Assembly (NCBI GenBank): GCA_008360975.2
Contig: CM039184.1
Span: 71,154,556-71,218,555, forward strand
Direction: 5' to 3'
Origin: Lichenostomus cassidix
Lineage: Eukaryota; Chordata; Aves; Passeriformes; Meliphagidae
DNA: 64,000 nucleotides
Shown: in pieces, positions 25,271-35,300 of the stretch
Numbering within the stretch: the stretch's first letter is position 1
How the letters are laid out: each line of letters begins with the position of its first letter
Notes under the pieces: generated by a model
What the model saw: only the letters and a program-made list of their open reading frames with translations
The model's database searches: none
Told to the model about the DNA's origin: nothing
Program-made: the position numbers and the translations under genes

Positions 25271-25684
25271 TGCTACATTTTTCAGTGCTGTATCAGACAA
25301 ATATCAGACAATAGTTCCACTATTGTGGAGCTTCAGGAAACCCTATCAACAGACCACAACAAAGAAAGGAAGAAACTAGTATAAATCTGAACATAATCAC
25401 AGTTCAGGCCGAGAGCTGTGAGACTCATGTCACCCACTTGGTGATCCTAGCAGTGCAGGGTGGCTCAGCCCTAAGAACTGAAGTCCTACTGTCCCAAACT
25501 GTTTTCTGGATGCTCCAGGCTGTTAGATGACTGCTGTGCCCATCAGGTCTTGTGCTCAGCCCCCCTCACTTCCCTGCTCTCTCCCCAGGGACAGTAGGAC
25601 ACCACACCAGCCTTTCTGCAGCAGACCAGCTCTGAAGTGGCCATGGGGGGAGTGATGGGGAGCAGATGGACTCTGCAGGTGAAA

Positions 25685-25805
25685 CTTCTTCCCTCTGTTG
25701 CTCATTTGTAAAATAAGGATAGCAGCACTATGCTCCCACAGGAGATATTCTGAGGAAAAAATAGATTAATGACCTTTAAGTATTTGGGTACTGGGATGGG
25801 CACAT
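25685..25805 (+). mobile_element. Ancient MIR/L2-like 3' remnant
   Basis: The order 'ctgttgctcatttgtaaaataaggatagcagcactatgctcccacaggagatattctgagga...taatgacctttaagtatttgggtactgggatgggcaca' parallels the MIR/L2 consensus ('cctcatctgtaaaatggggataatagtacctacctcacagggttgttgtgaggatt...taaagcgctta...ggcaca'), matched here in short pieces. Divergence is high, as expected for an element that spread before the amniote radiation. No coding capacity remains. Confidence 0.5.
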
Positions 25806-26457
25806 CAGCACCCAACTCCCCAGCCTGCAAATGGCTGCTTTAATCCTGCACACCAGTGAAAACAAGTTTATTCTGCATCTGTTCCCTGTCTTCTTCCTCT
25901 GCAGCCCAATCCCAGCTTCCCTCCCCAAGCTTTTGAGTCCCCACTCCCTGTGCCTGCCCATGAGTGAGGTCTATATGGAAATAACCTCAGCAGCACCTAA
26001 TTCACCCCATTTATAGTGTGAGGAAAGTTTTGCCCAGCTCCACAGCACTAGCATTTTGCAGTTTAAAAATGGCATTTCAGTTATTGCAAATGGGCAGTAA
26101 ACTGATAGCCATATTGCTTCTTCCATCTTACTGCTTTCATCCCAAAAGGCAGATAACATTCTCGTTCTGCATTTAGAGATTTGATTTTTTTTTTTAAATT
26201 ATGTATCTTTAGGTCAAATTGCAGGGTTTTTTTCAGTAATTAGCTTTAATGGCAATCTGAAATTCTACTCCCAAAAATAAGTTGGTTATTGAGTTTTCTG
26301 TATAATGTTACTAATTCAATTTTTTGTAAGAAGAAACTGCAACAGAGTTCTGGGAGCTTGATATTGCTGAAGTAAAATGTATATTTGATCCCACTCAGGA
26401 GATTTTTCAGATGCTGGCAAGTGATTGAACAGGTACTGGATTCTGATAACTATATAT

Positions 26458-26525
26458 CCAAAAATAAATAGTGAAACATTTAAAAGCTCCAAGTGAAATA
26501 TTTAAAAATAAATGTGAAACATTAG
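26458..26525 (+). repeat. Imperfect AT-rich direct repeat
   Basis: AAAAATAAATAGTGAAACATTTAAAA is followed after a short spacer by GTGAAATATTTAAAAATAAATGTGAAACATTA, so the words AAAAATAAAT and GTGAAACATT each occur twice. It is a small local duplication with later changes. Confidence 0.65.
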
Positions 26526-28328
26526 GACTATTCTTGGAGTGAAACAACAAGCCAAATTACATCTTAGCTTCAGCAGCAGGACAGAGGTGTGCCATGGAGC
26601 TGCTATTGAAAATAACACATGAGATTAGCATCTCAGATCTCAAAAAAATAAAAAAAAAGGAAATGCTAACAAAATGAGAGAAGAATGTATTCCTTTGAGT
26701 GTAAGGGTTTTGGAAAAAAAACCAAAACAAAACAACCAAAGACTCTGGTTTTCTTTTTTAAAAAAAGGCATCTTCTAGATGATGCTGTATAACATTTCCC
26801 AGTTCCACACTTCAAATCTGCCCTATGGTTCATTAGATAAAACCACAATCAAATCCCCAGGCAGGTGCCCAAAAGATAAAGTTCTTGTCCTTTTACCTGC
26901 ATTCAAGGCACTGTGATGTGGCCAGCCAGGGCCTGAGCATCCAAGGGTGTGCTCAGAACCATCCTTCAGCCACAGCAATGTTGCTAAGACCTCTTCTATA
27001 TCTTTTTCTATTAGTCAAAGCTCATTCTGTTTTCATACTCATTTCCATAATGAGGAATTAATTTACCAGATCAGTTTGCAATATTAAGGACTATGGATGG
27101 ATGTACTTTCATGTTTCTTACTGCATCAGAGGATTCAGGGCCTGGGTTTAGCTCTACTGCTAAATGAAATCCCTTTTAAGATGTCTCTTTTCCTTCCTCT
27201 GCAACTTTGACTTGCTTCCATCTCCCAGCCCAGCAGATGCCTCTTGATCCTTGCAGGCATTTGTGAGCTCCCTGGTCCTTTCTTTCTCCTTCACACAGCC
27301 CCAGGGGCTGAAGGCTTCCCATCAGAAGGGCACATTAATGTGCTTTTCTCACTCTGACCTGAGGCAGTCCCTAAGGCCTGTAAGTGTAGAAGATATTGCC
27401 AACAGCAGGAAACTCTGAAATGCCAGCTCAGCTTTGCTCATCTTGCTTCTGTCCTGGCATAAAGCAGGGCTCAGATCTGAGCTCTGCTTTTCTTTCAGGT
27501 TGGTTTGTGTTTGTTGTTAGCTCTGAACTCTCATTCAGAGGCTGCAACAATTCTTTTTAAACCTCTGTAAAAGTGCTTCTCTAAGAGTAGGAACAGCTGG
27601 GTTCAATGGTTCAGACTAGAAACCCAGGTGTAAATCGTCCTTTTTTGTCTTTTAAATCATCTTTTATCTTGTGTTATTTACAGACCAGGTCTGTCTGCTA
27701 CTCAGCCATGAAAGCAGAAGAGAGTGTGAGTGCACCAAGGTAGACTGGCTGCCAGCTGCAGAAAGGAAAGGACCCCATGCCAACCGGTTTACTTGGGTCA
27801 CTGCTTTTTGTGACCTTTAGTACAGTTAGCACTGAACTTGCCTCTGCTGTAGAGACAAAATCTCATTAAAATATCTTACTGGAAGCTCTGCACCCTCTCC
27901 AGCAGGGCCAATATCATGTGCTGAGGGAGCAAAGGCAACACTGCACTCAGAGTTCAGCTGGCCAAGACATGGCCTCAGGGGACAACTGGTGAGATAAATA
28001 TTTGACAGCCAAGATACTTTTTGTACCAGGAGGCAGAAGAGCTCATACCCTGTGTGCCATGGAGGTGGGCTATGGGACTGAGAGGCTCTAGGTCTCCACT
28101 TTCACAGCCAGCCATCTCTGTCCCACACGGTGGGTCTGCAGCCTCACCCTGACACCCTGCATCCTTCCCTCCCACAGCAAACCTCCATACCAGCTGTGTG
28201 GGCAGCCTGGTTGTGGAGGGATATTTCCCATATTCAGTCAAGTTTGGCAAAAATCTGGAAGTTTTCTAAAATTAGACGAACTGTAGGTGAGGAGGGTCTA
28301 TTATTTTATATGAAAGATCTCTAAGCTG

Positions 28329-28395
28329 TAATAAAAGATGCTAATAAAAGATGCTTACCTCTAAGTTATACCCCTAATAAAACATGCTTACCTCT
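28329..28395 (+). repeat. TAATAAAAGATGCTTACCTCT tandem repeat
   Basis: There are three units: a partial one at 28329-28341, a full one at 28342-28362, and one with a single change (AAAACATGC) at 28375-28395. The last two are offset by 33 bases and joined by CTAAGTTATACCCC-like sequence that also resembles the upstream CTCTAAGCTG. Local tandem duplication is the likely origin. Confidence 0.85.
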
Positions 28396-28951
28396 TTTTT
28401 TGGAGGAGCTGACTCTGAGTCTTGGTCCTTCCAGATGCACAAAATTTACTCCAAGAAACTGTAATGCTAAGCTTGTTTTAGGGAGATCAGCTTCATCCAC
28501 TCTCACAGATGTCCTGGAAAAAACAGTTCACTATTGTCCTGGCTTCAGAAAAAAAAACCCAAACCTTTATTGGACAGAAATATGTAATTGGAATATTGGG
28601 GGGACATTGAAGCCTGGCCACTGGGATATGCTGCTCAAAGAGTGTCCTAAAGGGTGTGTTAAACCAAGAAGGACACATTCTGACATGTGTCTTTGCAGAA
28701 GTGTCCACCCTGAGTAGGTTAGGTGGGTGAAACATCAGTACCAAAATCCCTACTGACGGAGGAGGAGCTTTTAGAAGAGCTCGGTAACCAAGCAATTATG
28801 GTTTAGCATCACCAGTCTGAGGCTGCTCAAGCTGGCAACGCAGTGAATCACACTGGAGGCGAACTGTGAAAGAAGAGCACAGAGGACAGAAGCAATGGGG
28901 ACTGAAGGGCGGTCCCGGGGACAAACAGCCGTGATGGCATTTTCACAAGTG

Positions 28952-28964
28952 CCACCAGAGGGCA
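28952..28964 (+). promoter_or_regulatory. CTCF core motif
   Basis: CCACCAGAGGGCA matches the CTCF core CCASYAGRKGGCR at every position and is preceded by AGTG. CTCF binds such sites to form insulators and loop anchors, and motif orientation (here plus) predicts loop direction. Its place at the left part of a CpG-rich island adds weight. Confidence 0.6.
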
Positions 28965-29188
28965 ATAAGAGGCAGAAAACGAGAGATCCTTGGGCTCTCC
29001 GGGGCTAGGCGCCTCTCGCCTCCGGCCGTGGAAGGTCCTGTGACTTAGAGAAAAACTGGTCCGTGCGATTTGCCTTGCTCACCCTGCTTGGGAATGCGGG
29101 AGGACTTCACATTTCAACCCCTCGTAAAGAGGTCTTTGTGTCTGGGCGGTGAGCGGAGCGCAGAGGAGCGCAGAGCCCCTCCAGCCCC

Positions 29189-29190
<2 letters not shown>

Positions 29191-29244
<54 letters not shown>
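29191..29244 (+). repeat. (ACAGGG)9 hexanucleotide array, G-quadruplex-forming
   Basis: Nine uninterrupted perfect ACAGGG units run directly into a GC box. The array gives nine GGG runs spaced by three bases, followed by two more G-runs, which satisfies the G3N1-7 quadruplex rule many times over on the plus strand. Open frames crossing it encode Asp-Arg, Gly-Thr or Pro-Cys dipeptide runs depending on frame; these are by-products of the repeat, not evidence of protein. Perfect units suggest recent expansion and probable length polymorphism. Confidence 0.95.
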
Positions 29245-29320
29245 GCGGGCCGGGGCTGTGCCCGCTGCTTGCTCGGGAAACGCCGCTTCCCCAAGGACGG
29301 AGCACAGGCATGTTCCCAAA

Positions 29321-32300
29321 CCCATCTCACCTGGGGCAACGCACGAGCTGCGACTTGTTTCTTTGTTTGTTTTGCTTTGTTGTCTAATGGGCTTGGGTTT
29401 CATTCCTTCCCAGGAAAAGTTGGTTGGGTGGCTGTTGTGGGCACTGAGGCTGCAGAGGGAACCAGACTCCAACTCAGGCACACAGGGCAGATGTGTCTGT
29501 GGAGCTGTGAGGATTTTCCACGTCAGGAAGGAGGCTAATAAATCCTCACATCCCCGCATCCCCCACATCTTCACATCTCTGCACTCCCCTGCCCTGAGCA
29601 CAGCAGCCCAGATCTTCCCTTCCCTGGTGCAACACATCTGCTCCACAGGGTCTTTCCCCCGTGGCTCAGCAGCAGACGTTCTCCTCAATGAGTGACTTGG
29701 GAGCAGTGATTCGATCATTTCTCACCATGGAATCCAACTGTGATAATAGTAAATGTTGCTTTTATGTCACCCTTTTTTCCTGGGTTCCTAAAAGTTTAAA
29801 AGTAGCAAATAAGCTCAGACAGATTTTCTGCAATACAGCTCAGTGGACTATTCTATTTCCTATGCCTTTTCTTTGAGGAGGGGAAGGAGAACAAATGACT
29901 TACACTTGAAATAAAATAATTTTGAATCAGCAGATGTGAATTTGTGAACTCATGCTGAGATTGTGCTTTGAATCATGGGGAGAGAGACTGGGATTTGGAG
30001 CCTCCCCCATCACTGGGGAATGTCCTCACCCTCTCAATGATAAAATAATCTTCTCTTTACCTAGTCTGTAAAGCTGAACTTATGTCAGCACGACTTAGAG
30101 GATCCACCCAAGAATATTCTCACAGCTGAACATCAGGATATTTTCCTGGAGGGAGGAATGGATTCAGATATTCTGAAGCAGAGGAAAGAGTTGTCTCCTA
30201 CGCATCATGACAGTTACTTTTTTTTTGTTTGTTTCATTGCCTTTTAATAACAGTATTCAAAAAATTAATATTTCTTTCCAACTCAAAGCAGCTTTTCCAT
30301 TCTCCTCCATTTTTCATGTTGTTTTTGCTTAAAAAAAAAAAAGAGAGAGAAAAGCAAATGAAGTATTTGAAAGCAGCTTAGCCAAATTTTTCTCCCATTT
30401 GGCAGCTAAATCAAAACAATCCATGAGCTGCAAAACCATTATCTAGACTTTTTAACCCCATACTGAAAAGTGTCAAATTAGGATGTTTGAAAATAGCAGA
30501 TTCCTTGTTTGTGGGTAAAATCATACACACATACAAATTCTAGCACAGAGATGGAAAGAGAAGTTTTTTAGCCTATGCGGAAAATAGAGAGAAGTGATCA
30601 AAAAGCATTATCTCTTTATGATGGTTTACAAGCAGAAAGGTCAAGCCATGCTCCCTTTCTATGGAATATGTATAGAGTTCCTTGGTGCACTGAGGCCTTG
30701 TGTTATGTTGGAGAGGAAAAAAATTCTAATTTTAACCAAGAAGTTATGGGGAAAAATTTACCTCTTTCTTTCAAGAGCTGTTCAATCCCATTTGATACCT
30801 CAAACCATTTAAAAGTTACTATTTCTGCTTGCATTCAACACTGTCATCAGGAGGGGACCTGGGGATGGAAGTAGCCTGTCCCTCAGCATGATGGCTTCTG
30901 GCTTTGGGAAAGTCCTGCCAGGTGCCACTTGCAGTGGTGCTGGCTCTGGATGGCTGAGCAAGTCCAGGGAAATGCACACCTGTGCACAGTGGGAGCTCTT
31001 CTCCCTCCCTCCCAGCTCATATGCCCCTGATGCTGGTGGGATTCTCCCTGCTGGCTTCACCAGCAGCTGGACATGGGCAGGGTAACATCCTGTCCAGGTG
31101 GGGGTTGCTGTTTAAAATGTCTGCTAAAAATAGCAAAAATACCCTATAAAAGTTGTTCCAGTTTGCAGGTGTTCCATTGCCACTCAAAGCATAGGCTTTT
31201 AGCGGCAGAGAGGGTATCAAAGAATGATCATTAAAGCCACGGCTGTTCTCTCTGCATTCATGGCCATTTGGGAACCAAAGTAATTTCGTCTCTCAGAGAT
31301 GAGCCTGTTCTGTGTGAGTCCACTCAGGTACTTCTGTGCTAGCAGAGCAGTCCTTAATGAGCCCTTTGAAATGCCACAAAGAGGCACAAAGACACATTAG
31401 TGCAAAAAGAGATCAAGTCCATGATTTCTTAGCAATTCCTAATGATGTAATGCTTTTGCTTTGCAGCGCTAATACTCCTGGGTTGTTTGGCTGGAGTCAC
31501 TTAGGAAACTTCAAGAAACTTTGGAAAACAGCACAGCAGAAATTAGAGGTTTCTCTCATATCTGTGAGGATAATATATTCACAGCACAATTAGTTGCTGT
31601 GGAGTTAAAATGCTGACCAGAAAATATAAGGGGTGGAGAATGGGGACATTTTGGAACAAGAAAAGAACGATATTTGGAAACTTTTAAAATAGAAGCCCTA
31701 TAGAAAACAGGTCACCTGGGACACAGAAAGGATATCCTCATTTTTCATCATTAGAAAGAAACAAGACTGTAATTAAAACCACATTCCAGAATACTGATCT
31801 GTTTATTCACTATAGATGGTCTGAATTAGCAATGGGTTAGGAAACATAGACACACAAGGGTAAAAAAAAAGGCTACATAAGACTGGATTTTTCCTTTTGA
31901 ATTCCATATCCAAACATAGACAAGTTTTTTCATCTAATGCTGCATGTTCTTCTCTTTGCTGGGGTGAGTTAGTTAAACAGCCCCCAGTCTTAGATGGGAA
32001 CAGGGCATGGCTGTGATGGTCTTTGCAGCTTTCTGGGCTTGTTACTACTCCAATTTCTGCTGCGTTCCATGATTTTCCAAATTCCTTGCTGCTCTTCATA
32101 TTATGTTTGTACCTTCATTCCCAAGCAGTGAAGGCTGGGCTGGGGGGCTGGGTAAGGACAGAGTGGGGAGGACCCAGTCTCTGACAGTGTCCCATCCCTG
32201 GGCAGTGAAGCTGCAGAGGCCCTTGTTCCTGGCAGCAGCAAGGAAAGTGTTAGCTCTCCTCTCCTCCCTTCCCACTCCTTTTTCCATAAACACCATTTGA

Positions 32301-35300
32301 CCACACCTATGGACTGTTGTTCCCTTGGCCTGGCTGAAACCACATCACCCCCCCAGCCAGTTTTGGGCTGCTCCCCACTGCTGCTTCAGCACCTTCTCTC
32401 CATCTCCACAATGCTTTACCTCCATCTCTCCCACAGAGAGGGATGCTGAGCCACAGAACCGTGGGATGTGGCTGTAAGGTTGAAGTATCTTCTGCTTGAG
32501 GTACTCCAGTAAAAACCTAGAACAAAGGCTAGTAGATTCTGGTCTCTGTTTCTTTAATTCAATGAAATATATCCTGAAAACCCAAATCAAACCCCACTAC
32601 CCAGGAACGTTTGTGCACTCTCTGTCTCAGCAAGTGGTCGCAGTATTGCTGCCCCCTGCCACATTCCTGAAAACTGGACCTGAACTGGACTGAAATATGA
32701 ACTGCAACAGCAGCAGTACAACCCAGCACAGGCCACTATCATTTGCTCTGGGCTGGGCAGCCTGCAGAGAAGAGGGTGGTAATGCCAGTGGGTGGCAACA
32801 TATTCAGCCACCCAGGTCTAACCTGCTGCCTGACATGGGTGGGCACCCCCTTACAGCATCCTCCTGCAGGGAGTCCTTCCATTGCTGCTCTGTCACAGCC
32901 CTTTTCACCACCTTCGATGCATTCTGAGCTCTCCAGTGATGCTTTCAGCTTTTTAATTAGGCAGATGAAAGATCTAACTTCATGTTGGGAGTGCCAAGTT
33001 AATTTTCTGACTGCCCAGCGAGGTGTTCAGCAAGTGAGGGGACCAGCAGTGGGAGCACACAGCTCAGCAGGACAGGGTGCTGAGGGGCAGACAGCCTGTT
33101 TTGGCAGCAGGGAACTGTCAGATGAGGTCAGTTTGTCTTTGGATTGCACCCTGTGATGGTTGTTTCCCCAATGCCTGTGTATTTGAAAACCATACGTGCA
33201 TGGGCCACCATGACCTGATCCCCAGTCTTCTGATAGTAACAATACTCAGTTGCATGAAGGTTAGCAGTAAGTCTCCACCATGGCAGCACACCTTGAGGAT
33301 TTAGGACAAGCATTAAAAACCTTCAGCTGTGCCTGTTGGAGTTGCTAACTTAAATTTCTGGTCTTCCTGGTACATCTCTGAATGCATAAAAGACAGATGT
33401 TTCTGCTAACCAAAAATAAAGGTTCCAGCTTTTTAAGATAAATTGCTCATTCTAGTCACTGCTGTTTTGCTACCTCAGCAGGGCTAAGTAGTCAAGCTAA
33501 TTGTGACAGCAGTGATTTGTTTGTTCTGAATAAAAAGTTTCATTATGGAAAGTTACCAGCTATATTTTGTAACCACCAGTGCCAGAGAACTTGTGTAGGT
33601 CAGGAAATGCACAGAGCCAGCAGTCTACTCACTTGGAAAGGTATCTGTGGACAAGAAAGTTTTATGAACTGAAATTTAATGGCATGGATCTTTCCAGACC
33701 TTCCAAAGAGGCTGAGCATAAATGATTTTTTTTTTAATGCTAAATCCTTCCAGTTAAGTATCTGCTGGTAGTACAGGCTGCACCCTGCTCCACTGCTGTA
33801 CAGTGGGGCCATCTGTAATTAATGAAGATTCAACCTTTCTGCATTAGTTTTGTCTTAGCTTTGGGGGATGGTGTCAATTAAAAATTAAAATAATCCTCTT
33901 GCCATTAAATTAAAGAGCATTTAAAAAAGAAATGCCACCCTCAGATGACAGTTTAGCAGCAGGAAGGACGGTCTATCAGCTAGCCAGAGACGGAAGAGCA
34001 GACACTAATATATATGTGTATCCATATGTAGTGTTTGGCTTTCTTGAGCAGTTGCCATTTTATCCTGGAGTAACCCTCAAATCATTTGCAGGAGGGTGTC
34101 AGATAATGCTTTCTTCAAACCCAAGCCAGCTGTATGTGCAGTCAGGGAGAACCATATGGTGCCTCGTGTGCAAGGCTGATATTTGCTGGGTTCTGAAGAT
34201 AGTTCTAAAGTCTGTCTCATGGCATGAGCCCTGAGCTGCACTTGGCAGCTGCCCTTTCTGCCTGGGAGAGTCATGGATCAAGGGACACACTGGGTGGGTT
34301 GGAAGGCAGGACATTTTCTGTATTATGTAGAAAAGGTGCCCCTCTTCAGGTAGGAGACTTTTTCAGTTTTGCCATTCATACAAACCACTCTCAGCAGATA
34401 AAGTAAATGTGTATTTTTTAAAATGCTTTTGTCTTCTTGGTTATACATTTCATTAATTCAGTACAGTTCCTGTCCTTCTTGGAGATATACATCCTTTTCT
34501 TATCCAATTCTTTTTTTCTGTAGTAACTAACTGCTAGAACATAATCATGAGTTTTGAGACTGGGTAACTGTGCTGAGACTCATCCAAAAGCTGTTTTTCT
34601 GTCTGTACAGGACTGCCAATATTTCAGCATAAATTGTTTTGAGTGTACACTTTAAAATTTACTTTTTTGGTGTTTAAATGTCTTTTACAGTGAGTGTTTT
34701 CACATATGCTCAAGGCCAATAGAGTTTGAAACACTTTCATAAACCCCATTTTTGAAAGGTTTGTGATGTTCTCTGCACCTCCTTTACTTTTGAAGGACTC
34801 TCTCCTTGTAAAACATTATTAGAGTAGATGAATCCCTTCACATCCATGGACTTGTCCCCTTTTTTAGATAGCATTTGTCCAGGGGAGTTTATATGCAGGT
34901 TAAGCACTACCCCGAGGATGAGAGAGTTTAAGTTTAGATCTCTTACTGCTCAGGAGAGTGCCTGACCATCAGGCTATGCCCAAAGGACATCCTCTACCCC
35001 TCTGTGTCACACTGCAGTAGGGAAGTTTTGGATTCAAGGGTCACTGAGAGAATGGAAGCTTTATTTGCTCTTTAGCCCTGTGCTTGGTGTCCTTGTTTGG
35101 AAAGGGTATATCTTTGTTCCCATTTGTGCTTCTAGGGCTGCTTTGGTACCCCTTCCTAGCACTAGCAATGTTAGTGTTAAAATAAACATAGCACTGACCC
35201 CTGGTTTTGTTTAGGAGTTCGGAGCTGGAAATGTGGCAAATCTGAACATGTACATGGCACAGCAGAGTGGGCATACTCCAGAGAACCTTGCCTAGTGGCT

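Larger units (their letters stand above)
22426..28849. other. Unique noncoding DNA with small duplications
   Basis: No gene is supported. The longest plus-strand open frame (23767-24309) shows no known domain and runs through a 36-base tandem duplication. An old MIR/L2-like piece, a dispersed AT repeat and a 33-base duplication are listed separately. The stretch 25,195-25,270 is AT-rich with TAATTAAT and may be a conserved element. Confidence 0.6.
28850..29320. promoter_or_regulatory. CpG-rich island, candidate promoter or insulator
   Basis: CpG density is far above the rest of the window: about 30 CpG in roughly 450 bases by eye, including GGCGCCTCTCGCCTCCGGCC, AGCGGAGCGCAGAGGAGCGC and GGGCGGGCCGGGG. 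It contains a CTCF core (28952-28964), a nine-copy ACAGGG array (29191-29244) and a GC box GGGGCGGGC (29242-29250). A donor-like GCG|GTGAGC lies near 29148. CpG islands in vertebrates usually mark promoters, so an unannotated noncoding transcript could start here. No coding first exon or TATA box is evident, and an orphan island or insulator fits equally well. Confidence 0.5.

Noticed and set aside
29107..29718. 203-codon minus-strand open frame, the longest in the window
   Set aside because: Its carboxy-terminal part is Pro-Cys repeats created by reading the ACAGGG array. The rest has no recognisable domain, and the frame overlaps open frames on the plus strand in GC-rich DNA.
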